Of a stretch of 64,000 bases of DNA, positions 9,614 through 18,502 are shown one piece after another. Position 1 is the stretch's first letter. Every line of letters begins with the position of its first letter. A program made the translations under genes and the position numbers. This DNA is from Acidobacteriota bacterium. GTDB lineage: Bacteria > Acidobacteriota > Thermoanaerobaculia > Multivoradales > JBCCEF01. The stretch covers positions 1 to 64,000 of the forward strand of contig JBCCHV010000020.1 in NCBI GenBank assembly GCA_039028635.1, written 5' to 3'. A model generated the notes under the pieces. The model made no database searches and was not told the DNA's origin. It saw nothing but the letters and a program-made list of their open reading frames with translations.

Positions 9614-10435
9614 ATGCAACTGTTTCTCGAAGCTTCCAACGTCCTGCTCCCGGTGGCCTACCTGATCGCCACGGTGGCCTACGGCGATCTGTTCTTCTCC
9701 GATCCCGGGCGCTCCGGTCGGTTGGCCGCTCCCTGGCTGCGGGCCACCTTGTTCCTCCACCTGGCAGCCCTGGTGGTGCTGACCGCCCGCTGGCGCCAGC
9801 TTCCGGCGGTCACCGTCTCCCAGGTGCTGTCCCTGATCGCCCTGGCGGTCGCCGCCGTCTACCTCTTCGTCGAGTGGCGGAGCCGCGAAAAGGCCACCGG
9901 CTTCTGGCTGGTGTCGTTGGCCTTCCTGTTCCAGCTACTGGCCTCCCTGCTGCGCGATTCGCCGCCCCCGAACCGTGAGCTCTTCCACGATCCTCTGTTC
10001 GGCTTGCACGTCACCCTCGCCTTGCTCGGCTACGCCGCCTTCGTCGTCGCCGCCGGCTACGGCTTCCTCTTCCTGATGCTCTATCGCGACCTCAAGGCCG
10101 GCCGCTTCACCACCTTCTTCGGCAAGCTGCCGCCCCTCGAGACCCTCGGCAACATGCTGGCCGGCGCCACCAAGATCGGTTTCGCGTCGCTGGCCGGCGC
10201 CATCGGCCTGGGAGTCTTCTGGGCGGAGCGTCGCGGCCAGGGCTGGCTGGCGGACCCCCAGATCCTCGCCACCATCGCCGTCTGGCTGTTCTACGGTGGA
10301 GTCCTGCTGTTGCGCCGCTCGGGCCGCTGGCAGGGCCGCCATCTGGCGGTGGCCAGCCTGATCGGTTTCACCGCCATTCTCGGCACGCTGCTGGCGGTTC
10401 GCATGTTCATGGTCGATTTCCACGGCGCCCTCTAG
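9614..10435 (+). CDS. CcsA/HemX-like cytochrome c assembly membrane protein
   Basis: This 273-residue integral membrane protein has about eight hydrophobic helices and belongs to the CcsA/ResC/HemX superfamily. A conserved His lies in the segment FGLHVTLALLGYAAF, typical of haem-handling members. Its position immediately upstream of hemA, hemC and hemD is the classical hemX context. It may act in cytochrome c biogenesis or modulate glutamyl-tRNA reductase level; the sequence does not decide which. The spacing to hemA is about a dozen bases, so it is the first gene of the haem operon. Confidence 0.85.
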   Translation: MQLFLEASNVLLPVAYLIATVAYGDLFFSDPGRSGRLAAPWLRATLFLHLAALVVLTARWRQLPAVTVSQVLSLIALAVAAVYLFVEWRSREKATGFWLVSLAFLFQLLASLLRDSPPPNRELFHDPLFGLHVTLALLGYAAFVVAAGYGFLFLMLYRDLKAGRFTTFFGKLPPLETLGNMLAGATKIGFASLAGAIGLGVFWAERRGQGWLADPQILATIAVWLFYGGVLLLRRSGRWQGRHLAVASLIGFTAILGTLLAVRMFMVDFHGAL

Positions 10436-10450
10436 GAACTCCGCCCCGTG

Positions 10451-11713
10451 ATGAACCCTCCGGATCTCCCGTTTCTGCTCGTTGGCACGGATCATCGGAC
10501 TTCGCCGATCGATCTGCGCGAGAAGGTCAGCTACGACAAGGAAGAGGCCACCGAAACGCTGGTTCACCTGTTGGCTCGCGAGGAGATCGCCGAGGCCTGC
10601 CTGCTGTCGACCTGCAACCGCACCGAGGCCTATGTGGTGGCGCGACACCCGGAGACCGCCTACCGTACCGCCCTCGACCTGGTGTTCATCCGCCGCAATC
10701 CCCTCCTCGAGCAGCCCGGCCACCTCTACGTCAAGGGCGGCGATGAAGCCGCCACCCACCTCTTGCGGGTCGCCAGCGGTCTCGAGTCGATGGTTCTCGG
10801 CGAGCCGGAAATTCTCGGCCAGGTGAAGAGCGCCGCCCAACTGGCGAGCTCCGTGGGGGCCGCCGGCCCCCTCCTCGGCAAGCTCCAGCTCTGCGCTTCC
10901 CGCGCCGGCCGCCGGGCGCGAGCCGAGACCCGCATCGCCTCCGGATCCGTCTCCCTCGGCTACTCGGTGGTCGAGCTCGCCCGCAATATCTTTCACCGCC
11001 TGGAGGATCTCCGCATCCTGGTCCTCGGGGCTGGAGAGACGGCTCGCCTGGTGTGCCACAGCCTGATCGAAAAGGGCGCTCGATCGGTGCAGATCGCCAA
11101 CCGCACCGCGACCCGCAGCGAACGGCTTCAGGAGGAGATCCCGCAAGTGGTGCCGGTGCCCTTCGGCGACCTCGCGGCGCGCTCCGCCGAATGTGATCTG
11201 GTGGTCGCCACGACGTCCTCCGACGAAGCGCTGCTGCGCAGCTCCGACTTCACCCATCGACGCCACCGTCCGCTCCTCCTGATCGACCTCGGGGTGCCGC
11301 GCAATATCGACCCGGCCCTCGGCCGTCGCGAGAACATCTTTCTGCACACCATCGACTCTCTCGACACCCTCATCCAGCGCAACCTCAAGCGGCGCCGCGA
11401 GGAGGTGCCCCAGGTCGAAGAGCTGGTGCGCGAGGAGCTCGAGCAGTTTCTCAACTGGTTCCGCTCGCTCGCAGCGGAGCCGCTGGTGGCACGCCTCCAG
11501 AAACAGGCGGAGGCGATCCGGCAGCGCGAGTTGGAAGGTGCCCGCCAACGCTTTCCCAGGGAGCTCCACGAGGACCTCGATCGGCTGACCCGTTCGCTGG
11601 TGCGAAAGATCCTGCACAACCCGAGCGCCCATCTGCGCGGCAAGGGCGGTCCCGGGGCTTTGCCGGACCTCGACCTGGTGCGCGAGCTCTTCCGTCTCGA
11701 TGGCGACGACTGA
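10451..11713 (+). CDS. hemA: Glutamyl-tRNA reductase
   Basis: HemA reduces glutamyl-tRNA to glutamate-1-semialdehyde with NADPH, the first step of C5-pathway haem synthesis. The 420-residue product shows the N-terminal catalytic segment LLSTCNRTE with the nucleophilic Cys, the MVLGEPEILGQVK block, a Rossmann GAGETARL loop and a C-terminal dimerisation helix. GTG (10448) and ATG (10451) are adjacent; I take the ATG. It overlaps hemC by 14 bases. Confidence 0.96.
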   Translation: MNPPDLPFLLVGTDHRTSPIDLREKVSYDKEEATETLVHLLAREEIAEACLLSTCNRTEAYVVARHPETAYRTALDLVFIRRNPLLEQPGHLYVKGGDEAATHLLRVASGLESMVLGEPEILGQVKSAAQLASSVGAAGPLLGKLQLCASRAGRRARAETRIASGSVSLGYSVVELARNIFHRLEDLRILVLGAGETARLVCHSLIEKGARSVQIANRTATRSERLQEEIPQVVPVPFGDLAARSAECDLVVATTSSDEALLRSSDFTHRRHRPLLLIDLGVPRNIDPALGRRENIFLHTIDSLDTLIQRNLKRRREEVPQVEELVREELEQFLNWFRSLAAEPLVARLQKQAEAIRQRELEGARQRFPRELHEDLDRLTRSLVRKILHNPSAHLRGKGGPGALPDLDLVRELFRLDGDD

Positions 11714-12647
11714 ATCCACCCCTCGACCGTCACGGCCGCTGCGCCTCGGAACCCGCAAGAGCGCCCTCGCCCTGGCCCAGTCGGGCCAGGTCGCCCGGGC
11801 CTTGGAGTCCCGGGTTCCGGGCCTCGAGGTCGAGCTGGTGCCGATGGTGACCCGCGGCGATCGCTGGCGCGGCGACCTCGCCGCCGTCGGCGGCAAGGGG
11901 CTGTTCACGGAGGATCTCGAGGCCGGTCTGCTCGGCGGCGACCTCGACTTCGCCGTTCACAGCCTCAAAGACCTGCCGGTCACCCTGCCGGCGGGCCTCG
12001 CGGTGGTCGCTTACCCGCCCCGGGCCGACCCGCGCGACGTGCTGGTGAGCGAACTGTCCAGCGACCTCGACGGCCTGGCGCCGGGATCGCGTTTGCTCAC
12101 CGGCTCCCTGCGACGCCGGTCGCAGATTCTGCGCCGACGGCCGGACCTCGAGGTGGTTCCGGTGCGCGGCAACGTCGACACCCGCCTACGCAAGGGCCGA
12201 GAGCCGAACGTCGACGGCGTCATCCTGGCCGCCGCCGGCCTCCACCGCCTCGGCGTCTCCGGGACTCACATTCATGCCATCGATCCGCAGGTGCTGTTAC
12301 CGGCCCCGGGCCAAGGCACCCTCGCCCTGGAAGCCGTCGCCGGCTCGCCGGCGGCCCACTGGTGCGCCCACCTCGACGATCCGGTCACCGCCCGCTGCTC
12401 GCGGGCCGAACGGGCCGTGGTGGTGGCCTTCGGCGGCGACTGCACACTGCCGCTGGCAGCGTGGGCTACGGCAAGCGCCGACGGCGAGCTGCACCTGCGG
12501 GACCGACTGGCAACTCCCGACGGCCGCCACAGCGCTGACGGCGAGGCCCGCGGCCTAGATCCCGACGAGGTGGCGAGCGACTGCGTCGCGGCGATGCGAC
12601 GCCAGGGCGCCGACAGCGTGCTCGAGCGCCTGGAACGGGCTCCTTGA
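11700..12647 (+). CDS. hemC: Porphobilinogen deaminase (hydroxymethylbilane synthase)
   Basis: HemC polymerises four porphobilinogens into hydroxymethylbilane. The 315-residue product shows GTRKSALALAQ, the catalytic HSLKDLP with Asp91, GSLRRRSQ, and Cys248 in FGGDCTLPLA, the attachment site of the dipyrromethane cofactor. It overlaps the end of hemA by 14 bases and the start of hemD by four, indicating translational coupling. Confidence 0.97.
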   Translation: MATTESTPRPSRPLRLGTRKSALALAQSGQVARALESRVPGLEVELVPMVTRGDRWRGDLAAVGGKGLFTEDLEAGLLGGDLDFAVHSLKDLPVTLPAGLAVVAYPPRADPRDVLVSELSSDLDGLAPGSRLLTGSLRRRSQILRRRPDLEVVPVRGNVDTRLRKGREPNVDGVILAAAGLHRLGVSGTHIHAIDPQVLLPAPGQGTLALEAVAGSPAAHWCAHLDDPVTARCSRAERAVVVAFGGDCTLPLAAWATASADGELHLRDRLATPDGRHSADGEARGLDPDEVASDCVAAMRRQGADSVLERLERAP

Positions 12648-13408
12648 AACCCCTCGCTGGGCGCCGCGTGGTGATCACGCGGGCGCTCCATCAAGCGCCG
12701 GAGCTCGCCCAGGCGCTGCGACGGGCCGGCGCCGAGCCGCACCTCCTGCCGCTCATCGAAGTGGTGCCGCCACGCCAGCCGGAGCTCCTCGCAGAGACCG
12801 CACAACAGGCCGCCCAAGGCACCTTCGATTGGTGGGTGTTCACGTCGCGCAACGCCGTCGACGCCCTCCTCGACCGCTTGCCCGCCACACCCGCGCGACG
12901 GCCGGCGATCGCGGTGGTCGGCGCCGCCACAGCACGACATGTCGAGGAACGCGGTTATCCGGTCGCCTTCCAGGCGACTCGCGCCGACGCCGTCAGCCTC
13001 GGTGAGGAGCTGGCGCCCGAGGTCGCCGGGGCGTCCGTGGTCTTGCCCCAAGCCGCCGATGCGCGCCCTGCCATCGCCGCCGCCTTGGAGGCCCATGCGG
13101 GCCGCCTGACCAAGGTCGAGGCCTATCGAAAAATCATCCCGCCGGACAGCGCCGACCGGGCCCGGCAGCTCTTCGGTGACGGACCTCTCGGCTGGGTGAC
13201 CTTCACCAGCCCACGCATCGCACAGAACTTTCGCGGTCTCTTCGGTTCCCGTTGGCCGAGCCGACGGCCTTCGCTGCTCGCCGCCAGCATCGGCCCGGTG
13301 ACCAGCCGAGCCCTGCGTCGTCTAGGGGTCGCGCCCACCGTCGAGGCCGACCGCGCCACCGTCGACGGCCTGGTCGCCGCCCTCGCAGCCTTCCGCCCCC
13401 AGGGCTGA
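12644..13408 (+). CDS. hemD: Uroporphyrinogen-III synthase
   Basis: HemD closes hydroxymethylbilane to uroporphyrinogen III with ring D inversion. The 254-residue length is typical. Sequence is poorly conserved in this family, but the two-lobed pattern is clear: RRVVITRA at the start, WWVFTSRNAV, AVVGAATA, LPQAADARP, and WVTFTSPRIAQNF near the end. It starts at a TTG overlapping the hemC stop (TTGA). Its last 87 bases overlap the 3' end of the opposite-strand gene at 13322. Confidence 0.92.
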   Translation: MKPLAGRRVVITRALHQAPELAQALRRAGAEPHLLPLIEVVPPRQPELLAETAQQAAQGTFDWWVFTSRNAVDALLDRLPATPARRPAIAVVGAATARHVEERGYPVAFQATRADAVSLGEELAPEVAGASVVLPQAADARPAIAAALEAHAGRLTKVEAYRKIIPPDSADRARQLFGDGPLGWVTFTSPRIAQNFRGLFGSRWPSRRPSLLAASIGPVTSRALRRLGVAPTVEADRATVDGLVAALAAFRPQG

Positions 13409-14443
13409 GCGCAGCACCGTCAGCAGCTCTCCGGCGGTGCGCCGGTCGAGGACGTTGAAGGCCTGGATCTCGGTGAGCTTCTCGACCAGGGAGATGCCAG
13501 CGCTGGTGTAGGTCGCCGGGCCGGTCACCAGGGTCGGCGCCAGGCCAAAGGACTGCACCAGCCCGACCACCGCGTAGGCGTCGTTGGCGCACAACACCGT
13601 CGCCCGCAGAGCTCCACCGAGACGATCGATGGCGAGGCCGGTGTTGTAGGGCTCGTGGGGCGACGGTCCGACATCGGCCACCACCACCGTCGGATTCCAC
13701 TCGCCGAGCTTCTGCAACAGCCCTTCGAGGGCGACCCGATACTCGCCGGCCGGACAAACCGTCGAGGGCAGGCCGACATCGACCATGTCGAAGCTCGCCA
13801 CCGCCCCGGCATCGCGCAGCGCCAGGACATCGCGATGGCGACCGACGCCGGTCAAGCGCAGAGCGACCACCCGCTCACCGGCACGGCCGAGGCTGCGAAC
13901 CACCGTTTGGGCTACTTCCGCCCGCCCGCCGGCCCAGGACGAGCCGGCGATCAACACGAAGGGCGGCGTCGCCGGTGCGCCGTCGGCATAGCGGGTGATG
14001 AAGTCCCGCATTCGAACCTTCCAGCCATCGCGGAAGACGTGGCCGCGGTAGCTCAAGGCGACTTGAGGACGCCGCCGCACGGCGCGCGACGACAGACGAC
14101 CGATGACCCCGCCACTGGCCAACAGATCCATGCGTTGATCGGGCCCCACCAGAGTCCAGTCGCCCACCGCCTCGAGCAGCGAGTGCCGGGCCCCCAAGGC
14201 GCCGACGATGCGGTCGCCGTCGAACACGTCGACCTGCCGACCACCGACCAGCTCGACCGCCGCCTTCGGTCCCGGCGGTGACACACACTCGCCGATCACG
14301 TAATCGCCGGTCTCCCACTCGGACTCGGGCAGTCCGGCGGTGTCGAAGTCACCGTCGGCGAGATCCCAGATCCGGGTCACCGAGGTCAGCAAGGGCTGAT
14401 TGCGCAACGATTCGTCCTCCGCCGTCGTATTTCCTACAGCCAT
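13322..14443 (-). CDS. P-loop-NTPase-like protein with degenerate Walker A
   Basis: The 373-residue soluble protein has two parts. Residues ~1-150 form a beta-rich N-terminal domain. From ~160 comes a nucleotide-binding-like domain beginning FVLIAGSSWAGGRAEV, followed by VVALRLTGVGRHRD and DMVDVGLPST, which recalls dethiobiotin-synthetase/MobB-like P-loop proteins (GxSxxAGKTT). Here the Walker A lysine position is Gly/Arg, so ATP binding is doubtful. The ATG at 14443 is preferred over a TTG six bases upstream. It is convergent with hemD, overlapping it by 87 bases. Its function is unknown. Confidence 0.55.
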   Translation of the reverse strand: MAVGNTTAEDESLRNQPLLTSVTRIWDLADGDFDTAGLPESEWETGDYVIGECVSPPGPKAAVELVGGRQVDVFDGDRIVGALGARHSLLEAVGDWTLVGPDQRMDLLASGGVIGRLSSRAVRRRPQVALSYRGHVFRDGWKVRMRDFITRYADGAPATPPFVLIAGSSWAGGRAEVAQTVVRSLGRAGERVVALRLTGVGRHRDVLALRDAGAVASFDMVDVGLPSTVCPAGEYRVALEGLLQKLGEWNPTVVVADVGPSPHEPYNTGLAIDRLGGALRATVLCANDAYAVVGLVQSFGLAPTLVTGPATYTSAGISLVEKLTEIQAFNVLDRRTAGELLTVLRSALGAEGCEGGDQAVDGGAVGLDGGRDP

Positions 14444-14643
14444 CGGCAAGGCGTGCAGAAATTACCGTTTCGGGACGGCCACCGATGGAACTTCCGATTC
14501 TCCGGCGATGACCGCCTAGCGCCCTCAAAAAAAGGGACTTGGCCTCTATAGAGCGCCATCCTAGAGGACGATGCCGCCGACTCGATAGTTCCTCTTTTGG
14601 CTTTCGAAACGCTTTCGGATGAGCATTTGTTCAAAATTCATGA

Positions 14644-14670
14644 CATACTCCCAGTGACCACATGAGTATG
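14644..14670. promoter_or_regulatory. Inverted repeat, possible operator
   Basis: A perfect 7-bp inverted repeat, CATACTC (14644-14650) and GAGTATG (14664-14670), with a 13-base centre, lies in the ~300-base AT-enriched gap between the divergent genes at 14443 and 14744. Its placement about 75 bases ahead of the FNT-like gene suits a repressor or activator site. Confidence 0.35.
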
Positions 14671-14743
14671 GACGCCGGAAATTTCCCGGATCGGTGAGTC
14701 TTCGCCCTATCGGGGCGCGTTTCTTCTTCGTTGGAGGTTTATC

Positions 14744-15568
14744 ATGATCGATCCGTTCCCCTCGCGTGCTGCAGAATCACCTCAATCCATCAGGACCTTC
14801 CGGCCGATCTTGCGGCGCCTCGTCGGTGACCGGCGGGTACTGACGGCGACCCTGCCAGAAGCTCTGCTCGGTGGCGCCCTGCTCGCCGCTGGCACCCTGC
14901 TCGCCGCCTGGATTCTCTCCGTCGCGCCTTGGATTCTTCCCCTCGGGGTCGCGCGCCTGCTCGCCGCCCTCGCCTTCGCCGGATGTCTGCTCCTCGGCAT
15001 GGCCTGCGGTGGGCGATTCTTCGGCCTCTCGTCAGCCCGAGGCGAAACCTCTCTGGGAGAGCTCGCGGCGGTGCTGGTGGGCAACGCCATGGGTGCCCTG
15101 GTGGTGGCGGTCTCCCTCGCCCTCGCCCTGCGCCTCGCCCTCTTCGAGGGATTTGCCGCCGCCCTCCTCCGCCTCGCCGAGGTGCAGGCCGATCTCACCG
15201 TTGAAGCGGTACTGCTTCGCGCCACCATCGCCGGCGCCTTGGTGTTCGGCGCCCGCGAGTACTTCTGCAACGGGGAACGCCCGGTCGATCGCATCGCCGG
15301 CTCCCTCTTCGCCACCATCCCACTGGTTCTGGTGGGCTTCTCGCTGCTCGCCAGCCACCTCCTGGTGGTGCCCTTCGCCCTCTTCGCCCAAGCCAGCGCC
15401 ACGCCCGACTTCCTTCTGCTCTACGGCCTCGAGGGCGCTCACCTGGCGAGCCTCCAGACCCCTTGGATTCTGATCGCCGCCGGCAATCTGCTCGGCAGTG
15501 CCCTGGCGGCCGGGCTCTTCGCCGTGGCGGCCGACTCGACCGCACCGCGCCCCAGCACCGATCCCTGA
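14744..15568 (+). CDS. Formate/nitrite transporter (FNT) family-like channel
   Basis: This 274-residue protein has six hydrophobic helices in the FNT arrangement. Diagnostic segments align by eye: VLVGNAMGALVVAV matches the YLGNFVGAL helix, DRIAGSLFATIPLVLVGF matches the segment before the central pore, and AAGNLLGSALAAGLF matches the final GNIIGG helix. The central pore histidine of the family falls on Leu here, with a His four positions later. The ATG follows a GGAGG site by eight bases. The substrate is unknown; it may be a divergent anion channel. Confidence 0.62.
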   Translation: MIDPFPSRAAESPQSIRTFRPILRRLVGDRRVLTATLPEALLGGALLAAGTLLAAWILSVAPWILPLGVARLLAALAFAGCLLLGMACGGRFFGLSSARGETSLGELAAVLVGNAMGALVVAVSLALALRLALFEGFAAALLRLAEVQADLTVEAVLLRATIAGALVFGAREYFCNGERPVDRIAGSLFATIPLVLVGFSLLASHLLVVPFALFAQASATPDFLLLYGLEGAHLASLQTPWILIAAGNLLGSALAAGLFAVAADSTAPRPSTDP

Positions 15569-15577
15569 CGGAAAGCC

Positions 15578-15620
15578 GAGGAGTCGCTCCGCGGCTTCCT
15601 GCAGGGCGGGCGGACTCCTC
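15578..15620 (+). terminator. Hairpin 3' of FNT-like gene
   Basis: An 8-bp perfect inverted repeat, GAGGAGTC (15578-15585) and GACTCCTC (15613-15620), lies ten bases past the stop and is followed by only a short TT. It could work as a weak terminator or processing hairpin. Confidence 0.4.
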
Positions 15621-15720
15621 TTCGATGGAGCCGGTCCAGCGTCGATGACGCGAGGCCGAGCTGCTCACCAGATCTGGGGGCGCAAGGTCCAGCGCACCCC
15701 AATCCGCAGGCCAGAAAAGG

Positions 15721-15748
15721 CTCGAGCCCGCCGACCGGCGGGCTCGAG
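15721..15748 (-). terminator. Intrinsic terminator of the AbgT gene
   Basis: A perfect 12-bp stem, CTCGAGCCCGCC (15721-15732) paired with 15737-15748, has a 4-base loop. Read on the minus strand it is followed by CCTTTTCT, giving a usable U-tract. It lies 37 bases past the AbgT stop. Confidence 0.8.
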
Positions 15749-15784
15749 AGCTCTCCTCCCTGGGGGAAGACCCCGGATCGAGGA

Positions 15785-17341
<1,557 letters not shown>

Positions 17342-17394
17342 GGTGCCAAGAGGATAGCTCAATCGACCGCTTGCCGTCGATGGCTCTCTCGGTT

Positions 17395-18030
17395 TCAGAA
17401 AAGAAGCGCCCTCGAGCCCGCCACGATCCACCATAGACCGATGATGCGAAACACCCAGAGGAGGGCCGCGACACCGAGCAAGAAGAAGTTGTGAACCGGA
17501 AACGGCACGCTCACGGGAGACGCCGAAAGGCGCCCCAGAAAGGGCCCGAGGGCGGCCGTCTGGACGGTCAGGCCGACCACCAGTCGGAACACGCCGGTGG
17601 CTTCTTCGACGGGAGCAGGGCCGCCAGCCGCAGCCACCGCCAGGCTGCCGAGGAGGAACAGCAAGGGCACGAAGATGCCCAGCCTCAGGGGCCACCGCCA
17701 GGCCTCGACGAAGCGGAAGAAGCGCTCGCCCGAGGGCCGGTGACGGCGGCAGAAGCGCGCCTCGACGGCTCCTCCACCGGCTTGCAGGGCGAGCACCTCG
17801 ATGTCGTCCGTTGGGTTCTCGGAGGTCAGGCCCCGGTTGCACCACAGACACTTCCGGGGCGCCGCCCGTCGCATGTAGGGACGCGCCAGAAAGCGGTGAC
17901 CGAGCATCAAGACCACGCCCGCCACCAGGCTGGCGGCGAGCGGTTCGGGATGACTCACGAAGAGGAACAACACCAGGGGAATGAAACCGAAGAGCAGCAC
18001 TCCCTGAAGCTGCAGCCAGCGGACGCTCAC
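17395..18030 (-). CDS. Membrane protein with cytosolic Cys/His metal-binding-like loop
   Basis: The 211-residue product has two N-terminal helices, a soluble loop from ~55 to 105, and helices in the C-terminal half. The loop begins KCLWCNRGL and ends ARFCRRHRP: a CxxC followed by a Cys and a His, suggesting a zinc-binding ribbon. I do not recognise the family. The start is GTG. It lies upstream of the AbgT gene on the same strand, 53 bases away. Confidence 0.6.
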   Translation of the reverse strand: MSVRWLQLQGVLLFGFIPLVLFLFVSHPEPLAASLVAGVVLMLGHRFLARPYMRRAAPRKCLWCNRGLTSENPTDDIEVLALQAGGGAVEARFCRRHRPSGERFFRFVEAWRWPLRLGIFVPLLFLLGSLAVAAAGGPAPVEEATGVFRLVVGLTVQTAALGPFLGRLSASPVSVPFPVHNFFLLGVAALLWVFRIIGLWWIVAGSRALLF

Positions 18031-18111
18031 GGCTACCGGCCCCGGGCCCGACGGCGGGGGTCTCGAAGGATGGATCTCATGGCGGCGCCGCCGGGGCGTG
18101 GCAAGGAGGGC

Positions 18112-18492
18112 TCAGGCGCCCTGGGGCGCCGCGAAGACCTCGCGGCGAATCTCGTCGGCGGCCCGCTCGAGGGCCCGCCGCGCCTGAGCCAGTACCACCG
18201 GTGGCCGCTGAACCAGGGCAAGGGCATAGCCGTCCGGCAGTAGCTGCACCAGGGTTTCGAGACCGAAGCGCGAAATGTGGATGCTGGCCAGCTCCCCGGC
18301 GGCGGCGCTGTCGACGGTCGAGCGCACCTGACGGAGATAGATGCCGAGGTAGGCCGCCACCACCTTCATGTCGTAAGGACTGTAGTCGGCACAGGCCAGG
18401 TCGACGGTCTCGCCGCTGTCGTCGAGAAACAAAACGCCCACGGTGCGGTCCGTGTCGGCGAGGAGGTTGGCGAGGGTGAATTCGAAAGGCAA
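18112..18492 (-). CDS. Roadblock/LC7-like protein
   Basis: The 126-residue product has the alpha/beta layout of roadblock/LC7 proteins: VGVLFLDDSGETVDLA at the start, a helix, a DSAAAGELASIHI strand and a long C-terminal helix rich in Arg, Ala and Glu. The TTG at 18492 has AGGA seven bases upstream, overlapping the HD-GYP stop; a TTG at 18519 is the alternative. Such proteins often regulate small GTPases or act as signalling adaptors. Overlap with the HD-GYP gene suggests a functional partnership. Confidence 0.5.
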   Translation of the reverse strand: MPFEFTLANLLADTDRTVGVLFLDDSGETVDLACADYSPYDMKVVAAYLGIYLRQVRSTVDSAAAGELASIHISRFGLETLVQLLPDGYALALVQRPPVVLAQARRALERAADEIRREVFAAPQGA

Positions 18493-18502
18493 GGGCGGTT
18501 CC

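Noticed and set aside
9935-11908. Long minus-strand ORF opposite the ccsA-like gene and hemA
   Set aside because: In GC-rich DNA, the strand opposite a real gene often stays open. The plus strand encodes intact HemA, and the antisense product has no recognisable motif.
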